DNA of 64,000 bases from Omphiscola glabra. Taxonomy: Eukaryota; Mollusca; Gastropoda; Lymnaeidae. The notes below the pieces were generated by a model. That model had not been told where the DNA came from. It searched no databases and worked only from the letters and a program-made list of their open reading frames with translations. The stretch covers positions 10,361,893 through 10,425,892 of the forward strand of contig OZ024807.1 in the NCBI GenBank assembly GCA_964017045.1. The letters run 5' to 3'. Both the position numbers and the translations under genes were made by a program. Below, piece by piece: positions 47,876 through 60,229 of the stretch (position 1 is the stretch's first letter; each line of letters starts with the position of its first letter).

Positions 47876-47944
47876 TTATTAAGATGAAAAGGGTCAAATT
47901 ATTTTCTGCAAATGACTGCACTTCTTTTTATAATAACGCTAGAT

Positions 47945-48125
47945 ATGACTTGACATGACTTGATATGTTGATATGGCTTGAGATGAATTGATATGTTGAT
48001 ATGACTTGATGTGACTTGATATGACTTTATATGACTTGATACTTTGATATGACTTGGCATGACTTTACATGACTTGATAAGCCAATATGACTTGATATGC
48101 TAATACGACTTGATATGACTTGACA
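47945..48125. repeat. 'atatgacttgatatgacttg' repeat
   Basis: Irregular 9-13-bp units of TGACTTGATA type. Confidence 0.85.
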
Positions 48126-48957
48126 TGTCGCCCCCTCTCCCCTCAACCGTCCTAAAATATAACCACATATTTGTATGACTAAGCAGGTCTTTAGCCAGAC
48201 AGACACGATATACGTAACTAGCAATTGAATAGGATAAACCAAATTAAACCAAAATGAAACGCTCCAATGACGAGAAGCATGTGAAGACAAGTGTGTGGGG
48301 GGGGGGGGGGGGCGCGAATCCACTAGGGAAAATGAACTTTTTGGATGTTTGTCTGAAAATTTAATCTTTTTGAATCGATTACCAGTATTTATTTTTAAAC
48401 TTAAATCATTATTGCCATATTTTATTTTTTGACATGAATCATTTGATAGTTTGAGAATCATTGCTCACGCTGTTCTCCCCTGCTGATTGCGGCGAGCCAT
48501 TCGGGCCAGACGTGGATAATCTTAGCTTTTTGTTAATGTAATCAAAAGTCCATTATCGGTGCAGCGGCGTGATCAGACTGCGTCCCTAGTTTGGGGGGGG
48601 GGGGGATACAGGATTCGATCACCGCTAAGAGGTGAATCTTTTTATTTCAAACGTTCGATTACTCCATCAGTTTAAGTTGTTGATCTGGGTAGATCAGATG
48701 GGCTGACTAATTGTTGCATTATGGGAGGCACCATTGTCTTACTGTCGTACGTGGTTAGCGTAGTAGAACCGTTCTGTCATCCCTGTGTGTGGATAGTGTA
48801 ATAGACTCATTAATTGTATTTGGGTATATATAGTTAATGGGCGTAGGACACTGGGGAGCCCGTGGACAATCAAGCATTTTTTAAAAACTATTTTTTAAAA
48901 AGGTCCTCTTTATTGTTTAAAATAAAGATTGGTTGTAGTGAAAGAGACTCTATAATG
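48126..48957. other. Unassigned DNA
   Basis: G-runs near 48296 and 48592. No gene recognised. Confidence 0.4.
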
Positions 48958-49154
48958 CAGCGGTTCTTGACCTACCTAATGCCGCGACCCTTTTTATACA
49001 GTTCCCCATGTTGTGGTGACCCCCAACCATAAAATTAGTTCGTTGCTACTTCATAAATATGTTGTTGTTTTTTTCCCGGTGGTCTTAGGCGACCCTTGTG
49101 TAAGGTTCGTGCGACCGCCCAAAGGTGTCGCGACCCACAGGTTGTGAACCGCTG
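48958..49154 (-). mobile_element. SPIN-like hAT MITE (reverse orientation)
   Basis: 197 bp from CAGCGGTTCTTGACC to GGTTGTGAACCGCTG. Reading from the left it shows 'ctaatgccgcgaccc' and 'catgttgtggtgacccccaa', then 'ggtcttaggcgaccc', so it is inverted relative to the copies at 41019 and 59559. The flanks show no clear duplication. Confidence 0.87.
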
Positions 49155-49402
49155 CCATCAATCATTAGTAGTATCCTCACCGTCTAGGGTCGCCATTACC
49201 GTTAGAACTATTCAACACTGACCGGATGCTCTTACTCATTGCAAGGACGGGCTATGACTTAATGAAAGGGGCCACACTTTATCTCCGTGTGTGTTTTGTT
49301 AATTGATATATTTTACGTTGTCCTTTCAACCATCATAGTAACGCTAAAACTGTAATTGATAAATTGTACGTTATCCATTCAACCATCATAGAAACGCTAA
49401 AG

Positions 49403-49570
49403 CAGTGGCGTAGCGATCTTAACTCGCGCCCGGGGCACAATACCTTTTTAGCGCCCCCCCCCTTTTCTAAAACCATACAATATTATATGTAAAATATACC
49501 ATTTGGCGCCCCTTTGTGAGTAGCGCCCGGGGCATGATGCCCCCCTTGGCCCCCCCTCGCTACGCCACTG
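49403..49570. mobile_element. hAT-type MITE with perfect 8-bp duplication
   Basis: 168 bp with ends CAGTGGCGTAGCGA and TCGCTACGCCACTG as near-perfect inverted repeats. It is flanked by CGCTAAAG at 49395-49402 and 49571-49578. A longer inner symmetry ('gcgcccggggca' twice) is present. No ORF. Confidence 0.93.
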
Positions 49571-49578
49571 CGCTAAAG

Positions 49579-50149
49579 CAATTCTGTCGTTTCGAAGAAG
49601 AAGTTAAAAAAATGCTTCGGCATGATTCTTTCCGTCGGAGTTTAACAGCGTGCCACCCTGCTTGCTTTTATAAAGTTAAATACTCACCCTTGAACTCATT
49701 AATATTGTCATTTGCATAATGTATTTTAAGAATATTTCTACTCTTTGGTGTGTTAAAACTTGTATTTGAGAGAAAGGCTTTAAAAAAAAAAAAGAAAAAA
49801 TAATTGAAAAGTAAATTTTTATTACATTTTTGGGATTTTTTATTTTTTGTGTTTGGAGTTTTTTGAATTTTTTTCTTCTAAAAGATGGCTGGTGTTTTTG
49901 CTTGAGAACCACCCCATGTTTCGATGTATTAAGTTTAAATTGATCTAAATTTTAAAAAATCTCTATCTTTAAATCATAATGGTCATCACTGTGCCGGACA
50001 TGACCGTATGAGCAATTTTATTAACATGCGTTTTCCATTTATCTAGTTTCATCTCGATCAACCAAAAAAATCTTATGTTATTTACACAAACATGTATGGG
50101 GGTCGTCCGCAAATTACGTCACGTTCATTGTTGGAGGGTGGGTCGAGAA
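49579..50149. other. Unassigned AT-rich DNA
   Basis: No gene recognised. Confidence 0.4.
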
Positions 50150-50330
50150 TGTAAGACACTTTGTGACAGGGGGAGGGGTGAAGAATTCGTGTCAATTTGT
50201 GACGGGGGAGGGGTGAAGAATTCGTGACAATTTGTGACGGGAGAGGGGTGAAGAATTCGTGACAATTTGTAACGGGGGAGGGGGTGAAGAATTCGTGACA
50301 ATTTGTGACGGAGGAGGGGGTCTGAAGATG
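50150..50330. repeat. 35-bp minisatellite, about 5 copies
   Basis: 'gacaatttgtgacgggggag' plus 'gggtgaagaattcgt'. Confidence 0.92.
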
Positions 50331-51964
50331 TCATTTTTTGCGTGACGTAATTTGCGAACGACCCCTAATAAAAATGTATTTTCAGCGACAGACGGCATGG
50401 TGTCCGGTGTGAATAAGGAATTGCTGCAATGTCTTTTTCCTGTTTGTACTTCCACCATCGTTCTTCACCGGGGTACGGAAATTCCCAATAAAAAAATCGT
50501 TTGTTTAACAAAATGGAATAACCTATTATCGCAAGGCTCCATTTCTAAATTGTCAAAGTCGGTAAGGGGGGGAAAAAATAATGATTGACGGATAATTTAC
50601 TTACACGAGGCGTGATAGGTGTATTGAATGTACGACGATTAAATGTCGGTGCAAAACTGGGCCCGGGGGGCGGGGGGGAAGATATGGTGTTGGGTTTTGA
50701 GAATGAGGTTGCCGTAGACGATGGCGTGCAACGTGACGTGTTCCTGGGGTGGTTTGGGGGTGGGGGGTGCAGTAGCAATTTGTTTCGTGTGAACGAAGCC
50801 TGGGGATGATGATCCCCGATTAAACGGCAACGCGATGCATCGGCCTCAATCGCCCCCCGTCGCCGGTATGGTGCCTTCTGTAACCATTTGAGCACCTTGT
50901 GTCAAGAATGACCGGGTTATGATATGACCTGTCCCGGGTGAGATGAGATCGTGGCAGCGTTAAGGCCCGGGACACGAGGATCGGGACAAATTTTCTTTTC
51001 GTGTCCCCCCCCCCCTTTTTTTTTCAAACTGATATAATTATCTACTTTAGGCGTACCTGCGAAAGGGAGGGGGGAGCCGTGTTTGAGTATGTCATGTATT
51101 AATGATATTTGTTATGCATTGCGTGTATGTCATGTATGGATGACATTTGTCATGTATCGTGTGTGTGTGTGTGTCATGTATCACATCCACTCTATGTATC
51201 GTGCTTGTGTCGTGTCTGATGTAAACGATATATGCAAAGGTTTTCATCATCATACATTGAAAGCACCCCTGCATGCGTTTATCCGAATTTATCATTAACG
51301 CTAACGTTAGAACACCATCCCAGCCCCCACCTCTTACTTTATACAAATAAACTGTTCTCAGGACACTACGGAGCCTCAGACTATAACTTATAGCTAACCG
51401 CGGCTACTTAGATATAGAATGAACAGAAAAAGAAGAACGCGTTAGTGTGTCCCTGTTACGAACTGCTAATTGCATGAGTAGTTCAATAGCTTCGTTAAGT
51501 CTAGGGGGTAATTATTAGACAAATCGATGATCTCTTGGACACGTGGTTCTTGATTGAGAAAAGCGGCGCGTCTTCTTCCGTACGCTTTCTCTCTGCAGCC
51601 CCCATACTACCAAAAAGCCACAACAACCGACAGCGTCATATCTCATACGAAAATACGTGCGTCGCGAATACAAAGCTCATGGCAGCAGCTACACAGCTAA
51701 TCGCCGCGCCAAATTCACGCACCCACAAATCATGAACAAATCATGAACACATCATGAACACATCATGAACAGACACTTTCAATATTCGTGTGATTGAAAA
51801 AAAAATATGAGAAAATACCCCAGTCCAGCGATGTACTCTAACAATGGCAACTACAGAAGACACGGTGACCTGGCTTTGAATATGGTTAAATGTCACTTCC
51901 TGGTAGTATACACGTGAAAAAATAAAATGAAGTGGGCTGAAAGGCCTATCGAGTGTTTTGTTTT
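50331..51964. other. Unassigned DNA
   Basis: Includes a loose 'tgtcatgtat' repeat at 51088-51185 and a short 'aatcatgaacac' repeat at 51728-51770. Open frames lack domains. Confidence 0.4.
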
Positions 51965-52190
51965 CGCAGACATAGAGAGAGAGAGAAGGATAGAGATGGT
52001 GAGCGTGTGGGGAGGGGAGGAGGAGGGAGAGAGAAATAAAACAGCTAGTGAAACAGACACAATGGGAGGAAGACAGAGAGAGAGAGAGAGAGGGAGGGAG
52101 GGATGAGGGGGAGAGGGGGGATGGAGGGAGAGAGAAATAAAACAACGAGAGAAACAGACACAATGGGAGGAAGACAGAATTAACGAGAGA
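51965..52190. repeat. GA-rich tract with a duplicated segment
   Basis: A segment with 'gagagaaataaaaca' and 'gaaacagacacaatgggagg' occurs twice (about 52027-52075 and 52129-52177), separated by GA/GGGA repeats. Confidence 0.85.
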
Positions 52191-53021
52191 CACAGCATTT
52201 TTTTAAATGTTAAAATACGAGATAACCGCGTGTTTGACAAATTATCAGTGAGTCCCCGATTCCAGACTTTTTTGTCATCATCTACAAACAATTTTGTCAA
52301 ATGCCAATTTTTATTTTTACATGTGATTGAGGTAAATTGATATGTTGACTTTTTAAAATAGTATTACAATTTCACTAACAGGGTGGGAACCCTTTGATAC
52401 CAAAGCGAATAGTTCGGGGACCCTTTGGTGCTCAAGTTAACATTGATGGGACCCCCCAGCTTTCTCACTAACAGTTCGATCATCTTAGGATAAAGACTTT
52501 CTTTTCCTCTGTCTGTATTGTTCTTCTTACGATCGGGCTGTTTTTAAAAACGTCAGAACCACTGTGTAAAAAAATGCTCTTTTTGAGTCACGACATGTCG
52601 AAATGAAAAACAGTATCTAAGAAGTCAGCGGTCAACATGAAACGGGAAGTCGTCTGCTAAGGGCGGCCATGTTGTTCTTCCATTCTCTCGCCATTCCTCG
52701 GGAATTAACGCGAGAAGACGTCATTTCCGTCAATGTGTTTAGATAGAAAACCCCGAAATAAAAATCCGATGGTAAAAGACTAGCCACAGCCAGAAGTAAA
52801 ACGAAGAGGCGAAAGAAAAAAAAGCGACCAAAGTGCGACCTCAGGGTGACCTTTGGATTGAGTTGAAGGGAATGAATGGGACGGCAGTCGTGAGCGAGCT
52901 TGTCGACGGCACGTTGAGGGCATGAGCAGACGTTTGCATAGCAAATGGAAGAAATAGGTACTAAATGGTATTAGTGGGGCTAGGAAGCAGAGATGAGGCA
53001 GTGAATGGAGAGACAGGCAGA
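52191..53021. other. Unassigned DNA
   Basis: No gene recognised. Confidence 0.4.
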
Positions 53022-53205
53022 CAGAAAGACGGAGAGAGAGAGGAGGGGGGGGGAGAAGTGGGAGAGAGAGAGAGAAAGAAGTGGGAGAGAGAGAGAGAGA
53101 GAAAGAAGTGGGAGAGAGAGAGAAAGAAGTGGGAGAGAGGGACAGTGAGAGAGAGAGAAGTGGAAGAGAGGGACAGAGAAAGAGAGGGGGGGAGAGAGAG
53201 AAAAA
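53022..53205. repeat. GA-rich tract with 'aagaagtgggagagagag' units
   Basis: Purine-only tract with about five copies of AGAAGTGGGAGAG. Confidence 0.9.
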
Positions 53206-53239
53206 GGGTTAAGGGTAAAATCCAGTAAATAGAATTAGG

Positions 53240-53500
53240 AATGGATACTTGGATGTATTGATGGATAGCTGTGTGGATTGGCGAGAGGATGGGTGGTTGG
53301 GGGAGCAAAACGGCAGATTGGATGGAGCGATTGAATGAATAGATTGCAATGGATTTACATTGTTTCAATTGATTGATAGAGTGGGTGGATTGGGGGATAT
53401 ATTGGGTGGATGGATTGTGTGGGTGGAATGATGGAAAGGGTGGATTGAATGGATTAATTGAATGGAATGATTCGGTGCATGGATTGAATAGATAAAACTA
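53240..53500. repeat. Degenerate 'ggattgaatggat' repeat
   Basis: ATGGAT/ATTGAT/GTGGAT units on the plus strand. A related block lies at 53990-54150. Confidence 0.7.
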
Positions 53501-53527
53501 GATATGTTTACAGCCGGCCGAACATTG

Positions 53528-53890
53528 GCAACAGCAATGCGTGAACTTCCCACCTACTAAAGTTACTTGACAAAACATGAACTCAAGTCACGCACATTTA
53601 AGAATCCCAATTTTTGCTACACCCCTTTCCCCCGTGATACGTCACTGCACACTTTTTATTTCAAGCCCATGAACTATATTAAATACTCTAATGTCACGAC
53701 CACTTTTAAACCTGATATATTTTATTTACACCATACTAAAATTGAGACGATTTCATTTTCCTAAAAGAAAATATTACGCACCAAACGCAGTTGCGTTATA
53801 AAAAACAACAACATTTAGCGTATGTTATCGGGAATTATATTTTGCGCGCTATTGAACTCATTATTGAACCTTACTTTGTTTCAAACGTTT
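53528..53890 (+). repeat. Dispersed repeat, copy 1
   Basis: Reads 'tgcgtgaacttcccacctac' through 'ttgctacacccctttccccc', then 'ttatcgggaattatattttg' and 'cgcgctattgaactcattat'. The outer portions recur in reverse complement at 57367-57610, and part resembles 32470-32580. The middle (about 53658-53770) is absent from the inverted copy. Family unknown. Confidence 0.8.
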
Positions 53891-53989
53891 AGAACAATTT
53901 AATATGTAATATACTCTCAATACCAAATTCACTAATTATTATTAGGAAGCAGTCCACGAGTCCTACCAGAAGCGTAATATATATAAGAG

Positions 53990-54150
53990 ATAATGGATAT
54001 ATTGAATCCATGGATTGTGTCCATACATTGAATACATTAAATGGATGGATTGAATGGATTTATTAAATTCATCGATTGACTGGATAGAGTGAATAGATGG
54101 ATTGACTGGGTGGATTGAATGCATGGATTGGGTGTAGGAATGGATGCAAG
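53990..54150. repeat. Degenerate 'ggattgaatggatgga' repeat
   Basis: Same unit type as 53240-53500, separated from it by the dispersed repeat. Confidence 0.65.
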
Positions 54151-57100
54151 TATGTATAAGTGGAATAATGTGAGATTCGATTAATGGATTGAATATGTGC
54201 TACATGGATGGATATGTTTTTGAAATTGAAAAATACTCAATGAAAGATTGTTTGAGAAAATGTAGGAATGAAAAAATATGGACGATTCACGTTGCCTAGG
54301 AGCGGTTTATATTAAACATGCTGAAAACTTAATTGTTAAAATGTACTGAGACCTATTCAGTGAGTTTTTAAAACTCCATGTTGGTTTTTACGTTGAATTA
54401 AATTGTCAAGGCCAGTTCCCTCGCTTTGTTTCGTGACAACCACGAAGCGAATGCGTTGTCGTACTCAGTGATGTTGGGCTGTGTTGAAGAAACCGTTGGT
54501 GCTATAAACAAACATTATCTGCTGGGCCATTATCGAAATAAATCTCCATGGTTGACTTAGATCTAGTTGTTCGCCTCGCAACGAGGCATCCCATTGGAAA
54601 TGTTGGAGTAGTTTTTTTCTCGAACATGAACGGTAGACCAGTCAGACGCAGAAGTATATGCATGGCTGTTAAGGTATAGCTATTAGAGTACGGTAACATT
54701 ACAAGGACACCCAGTATTGGAGTTGACCACCTTTCGAATGGTTAAAGTACATACGAGTTCTGTTTCGGCGTCTGACGAAAGAGAGGGGGGAGCTATGGAA
54801 GATGGCTGAACACCGGCAGTTGACAGAGCAACGAGGCGAGATCGAGGGCCTGCGGCTTGTTGAGGGAGACGCGCGCGAACTCGTAAAAAAACATGTGACA
54901 GTGGTTCATGCCAGAGACTGACTGACTCGACGCATGTGACATTTCTAGGATTGTGGAAATTCTGAGGAATCTCGCGTGATCATTGATAAGCCCTGGAGAA
55001 GTAAAGTCCTAATGGAGTAATTTCCAACTTAATGGTGACTGGTGCATGTATTTTATTTCTTTCAACGTGGTTCAATGTGTTTTTACCATTGGGAAAAAAA
55101 AATTTACATAATTTCTAATGTGTGCTTTAGAAAATCTTGATAAAACAAAATACTTAATGACTCTTTTGGTAGTTGTTGTTGCTGCGGTTGGGGGGGGGAG
55201 GGGGGTCGGTTAGGGTTGCGTTTCATTATTGCTACCGCGGTTTTCTTTGTTTTGAAATAATACAATTATTGCGTGGCCTTGAAAGAACCGATGTGTAACG
55301 AAAAATTACTGCATATAATGCCACGTATAGCAATAGTATTTTCACAGTATTTTATACAGGTACAGAAAGTACAGTGGGAAATTTAAAAAAAAAATTGTTC
55401 AGGTAAAAAGTAAGATTCAGACGCCATGTTCCGTATTTTCGTATGATATGTTGTTAGAGGGTTTTCTTTTGTTCGCATGAAAAGATGTACACAAAACGGT
55501 CCATGTTTCTTCACATCAATGTGTACAATATTGCTCATCTTCGAGGAATCCATTATTTAGGGGACATCTGCGGGTGATGTTTTCTGGACCGGGGGGGGGG
55601 GGGGGGTCTATTTGAATCTCCTAGGTAAGTTGTAGTCCTAGGTAAGATGTAGTAACAACACTGATGACGCGCTTCGATTACCTTACAGCAATGGTCCTCA
55701 AATCAATTATTATAGGATCATTTTTTTTTTAAATTGCTAGTCTCCTGGGGTGGGTGGGGGTGGTGAGGTTAATAAATCTCATGTTTGCACTGGATATTGA
55801 TATTTACTTTGCACTTAAAAAAAAATCATTTCCCCATGATTAGAAATAATAAACAATGTCAACGGCGTATTGCCTAGTGATGTAACGTCATGTAATGTAG
55901 CACACAATTTCACGTGCTGATAAAAGCATTCTCTCCTGGCACGCGCACTGTCACCGAGGTCCCATTGGAATGCGTTTTTTTTTATTTTTTAGTGCAACGC
56001 CCCCCCCCCCCCCCCCCACTATTTTATTTTTATTTTCGTTTTCTTCGTCCAATCCTGTCGGTTTATTGTTGCATGATAGCGGACACGCATGCGCAGTGCT
56101 ATTAAATCCAAACACCACTCTTAATCAAATATTTTGACAACAAATTAAGCGCCCCCCCCCTCTTTCCCGATCCGTTCCCCTAGAAGCTGGGACATTTCAA
56201 AATCCGCGGACAGGCTTTCTGCTCTAATTGGTGGGTAAATAGCAGACGATAGCATTATAACTGTTTTGTGGGATGGGAAAAACGGAGGGGAGGTGGGCGT
56301 GGTTTTCTACTTTTTTATGTTATTGAAGTTTGACAGTAGAATATTCATTGTTTTAATGACATCCAATTTCTTGGGGGCTTTTCAAATTTTCTGTAAAGTA
56401 ATCAACGATTTTCATCCTGTTTTAACTGCGAAGCCTCATAATAGCAATATATATATATATATATATATATATGGTTAAACTGAAATTTTTATGGCCTCTC
56501 ATAATATTTCAGTGTTATGGCTTTTTTTTCTCCCCCCCCCCCCCCCCCCCCCGAGGGATGTTCTTTACATAAAGTGTTTTATTTTTTTTTATTCCACAAA
56601 TAATAAAGAACTCGCAGAGTCCTCGTTATTGATGAAAAGGCCATGTGGTTTAAAAAAAGACATGGTCGTCATGGCTTGTCAAGCATTATAAATTATTAGG
56701 GTTTGTATAACCCATTTAAAAATTATTTTTTTTTAATTGTATATTCACTTTTTTAACAATCATCTTTTTTTAACCTAAAGGGAGACAAAACAACTATTGG
56801 CCGTTCGCTTCGGTAGAAATAAAAAAATAAAAAAAATTAGCGTCGTTGAAATAAACATTTGGCATCTAAAGACATGGGTCACCTTTGACAGAGACAGTTG
56901 TCTATGCATTGATTTAACCCACCAGGACTCTCTGATCTGTGAGGACTGTACTGTGTTCTGTTGATACCGAGTTGGACTGGGTCACCCGAAGGACGATTCT
57001 CGTGGATATATGGACATGTGGATATACACGCCCACACAAAATAAAGTCGTAAGTATTGGCGTGTTTCTGACTTTTAAACAACGGCGCGTGCAGACGTAGG

Positions 57101-57366
57101 CGTGGCTTCATTTTATCTCTCTTGGTTATTAACAAAACAATTAACTGTTAATTCATTATATATAGATATAGATGCATTTATATTTAATGCGTTAAAAGTT
57201 TTTTTAGCATCCCCTTTATTTAAATGAGTTTTTTTTTCTTTTTAATCTCTTATATCTATTACGGTTCTGGTATTACTCATGGACTGATTCCTTATGGACT
57301 GCTTCCTAATCAGCGCATTTGGTTTTGAGAGTTTACTACAAATAATTATAAATGTTTGAAAGAAAG
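54151..57366. other. Unassigned DNA with long C/G runs
   Basis: No supported gene in 3.2 kb. Contains G15-16 near 55591, C18-20 near 55990 and 56533, and a TA tract at 56445-56472. Several short frames have no domain signature. Confidence 0.45.
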
Positions 57367-57610
57367 GATGGTTCAATAATGAGTTCAACAGCGCGCAAAA
57401 TATAATTCCCGATAACTAAGCTAAAGGATATATTTTTCTATATTACGCAACTTTTTTTGGTGCGTAATAAAAAGTGTGCAGGGACGTATCATGAGGGGAA
57501 GGGGTGTAGCAAAAATTGGGATTCTTAAATGTGCGTCACTTGAGTTCATGTTTTGTCAAGTAACTTTAGTAGATGGGAAGTTCACGCATTATTGCTGCCG
57601 CCAATGTTTG
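57367..57610 (-). repeat. Dispersed repeat, copy 2 (inverted)
   Basis: Reverse complement of the outer parts of 53528-53890, including 'cataatgagttcaacagcgcg'-like and 'tgagttcatgttttgtcaag' landmarks. About 100 internal bases are missing relative to copy 1. Confidence 0.8.
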
Positions 57611-58012
57611 GCGGGCTACACATCTAGTTATAAATAAAACTCAAAAACTTTATTAAGTCATAAAGTCCTGTTGTTAGATGCGCTGTCCCTTTTTTTCCTT
57701 TCTATTGTCCATTGTTATTATTTGTTGGATATTTCAGTAATCCAGTGTCAGGTGACAAATGAAACCGTTTTTTTGGTTGTTGTTTTTTAAAACTTTTTTA
57801 TATGGAAGGGCTTACCATGATTTGGTTAAAACTATGTTTCAATACATAGATAATTATAATAGCTCTCCCAGTTTCAAAAGTGGATTAACTGAATATAGTG
57901 AAGCTTTCACCAATTGCTTGAGATTTTGACTTGCTGAATAATTCTATGGAGTAATTGACATTTCCTTAACAGCGACGAGAGCCTATAATTCAGTTTCCCA
58001 GAGGAAAGTTAT
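57611..58012. other. Unassigned AT-rich DNA
   Basis: No gene recognised. Confidence 0.4.
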
Positions 58013-58190
58013 TGCCATGAAGACATTGCCATAAAGACATTGCCATGAAGACATTGCCATAAAGACATTGCCATAAAGACATTGCCATAAAGACATTGTC
58101 ATAAAGACATTGTCATAAAGACATTGTCATAAAGACATTGTCATAAAGACATTATCATAAAGACATTGCCATAAAGACATTGTCATTTCG
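58013..58190. repeat. 14-bp minisatellite 'aaagacattgccat'
   Basis: About 12 copies, with GCC and GTC subtypes grouped in blocks. Confidence 0.95.
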
Positions 58191-58435
58191 GTGTCAAGCT
58201 GGCGAAGAAGATCACTCTAAGTGCAAGATGTTACATTGTATTACGCAATACGGCACGGCAATAAGTATCTGGGTCAAGATCATCTTATAAATATGTATGT
58301 ATTTATGATATAAATATCTTCATAACAGAACTATAAGCTCATCATCATCATCATGACCCTCAGTCCTTGGACCGTTGGGGCTCCACAGATGACATGAAAA
58401 CTATCCTTCTCCATTCCTCTCTGTTTTCTGCACCT

Positions 58436-58535
58436 CGCACTGTATGCTAGGCGCACTGTACGCTAGGCACACACTACGCTAGGAAGCACTGTACGCTAGG
58501 CGCACTGTACGCTAGGAAGCACTGTACGCTAGGCC
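58436..58535. repeat. 'actgtacgctaggcgc' repeat
   Basis: About six units of 16-18 bp. Confidence 0.85.
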
Positions 58536-59550
58536 TACTAAAATTGGGACAGGTCTCGTGTGCTTAAAATAACGCAATGTTCAACATGTTGTCATCAGTA
58601 AAGACCAAGGAAAGAATAATCAATAATTAACACCGGTTTATTATTTTATTTTAAAAACCTAACGGCAGTTTGGGAACCCCTGACAGCCACTTAAAATGTG
58701 TACCCAGAGCTCACAATTCGAAACAGCGCCACGAGCACCGGGTTGTGTGTGGGGGGGGGGGGAGGTGGGGCTTGAAGCGTCACCGGGTACGGCACGGTAT
58801 TAAATTAAAGATAAAACTCAAACAAAGACACTGGAGAGCATGCTAGAAAGGGGGGATTTTTGTAAAATTTGTGGGGAGGGGGTGGGGGATGCTTGCTCCA
58901 CTCCCTTAACTCTATGACCAGGGTGTTCTTGTTTACAACAAACCCGGCCCTTGCGACAAAAAGCTAAAAAAAAACCCGAGCCACGGCGCGAGGGCTACGG
59001 GCGTGCCTGCAACATTTGATGGGGGGAAAGGCATTGATTGGTGTGGCCCCGGTGAAAACCATTGGTTCCCGCTTATTTACCTTACCTGGGCCTGTATTGA
59101 TTACCATTATTACTTGTAATTATCCGCGGGTTTCTATTGGCCGTGGCCACGAGTTTCACACTACGATGATTCCACACACAGGCCCTTCGATTGGAAGTCC
59201 TTTAAGTGGATGGAGACTGCAATATTCAGAGGTTAAAAGAACCCATGATATAATTGTTCTTTTTCTTCTTCTTCTTTTTTTCTTCTTTTTAATCCTGTTG
59301 AAGAAGAGAGAATTTTAAAAAAGAAATCCTCTTTCGCATTGTCCGGGCATTTCTTTTCAAAGCGCCCCTTTAATGGATCGGTCCTGGATTAGGAATACAA
59401 ACATCATTGCTCTCTCTCCCCCAGGGGGCCTCGAACAGCGTTATGCGCTTTCTTTCCATGCGTATATTCGTAAGTCTTTTATACGATATGGTGTGTCTAT
59501 TTATCAATAATAATCAATAAAAGGTATTAAACAACTATAAACATAATAAA
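58536..59550. other. Unassigned DNA
   Basis: No supported gene. A 100-codon frame at 59016-59318 ends in a CT/T-rich tract and has no recognised domain. Confidence 0.4.
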
Positions 59551-59558
59551 CTCTAAGA

Positions 59559-59754
59559 CAGCGGTTCTTAACCTGTGGGTCGCGATCCCTTTGGGGGTCG
59601 AATGACCCTTTACCAGGGGTCGCCTAAGTCCATCGGAAGACGCCTATACTAACAGTTATGAAGTAGCAACGAAAACAATTTTGTGGTTGGGGGTCACCGC
59701 AGCATGAGGGACTCTATTAATGGGTCGCGGCATTAGGAAGGTTGAGAACCACTG
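59559..59754 (+). mobile_element. SPIN-like hAT MITE with perfect 8-bp duplication
   Basis: 196 bp from CAGCGGTTCTTAACCTGTGG to AGGTTGAGAACCACTG. It is flanked by CTCTAAGA at 59551-59558 and 59755-59762. The arms contain 'cctttgggggtcgaatgacc', 'aggggtcgcctaagtcca' and 'gggtcgcggcattaggaagg', matching SPIN-type non-autonomous elements as I recall them. No ORF. Confidence 0.92.
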
Positions 59755-59859
59755 CTCTAAGATGTGGCGTATGTTTGTTTATTTGTGTCCCTGAGTGTGT
59801 TTGTTTATTTGTGACCCTGAGCGTGTTTGTTTTATTTGTGACGCTGAAATCTGCCAACC

Positions 59860-60050
59860 TCTCAAATCTCACAACCTCTCAAATCTCACAATTTCTCAAA
59901 TCTCACAACCTCTCAAATCTCACAACCTCTCAAATCTCACAACCTCTCAAATCTCACAACCTCTCAAATCTCACAACCTCTCAAATCTCAAAACCTCTCA
60001 AATCTCACAAACTCTCAAATCTCACAAACTCTCAAATCTCCCTAACTCTC
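59860..60050. repeat. 17-bp minisatellite 'acctctcaaatctcaca'
   Basis: About 11 copies with few changes. Confidence 0.95.
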
Positions 60051-60229
60051 AGTTCTCCCGAAATCTCTCATGCTATAAAATGTCAAATTCCATTTCCCAG
60101 ATTATACGTTCAGATACCTTCATTCTTCCATTCTAATTCTCGTTTAATCCCCTCTGCTCATTCGATCATCCACCCTCATTCTGTCCTCGTTTCTTAGTCG
60201 TGATATTCTCTCAAACACCTTATCCTTAC

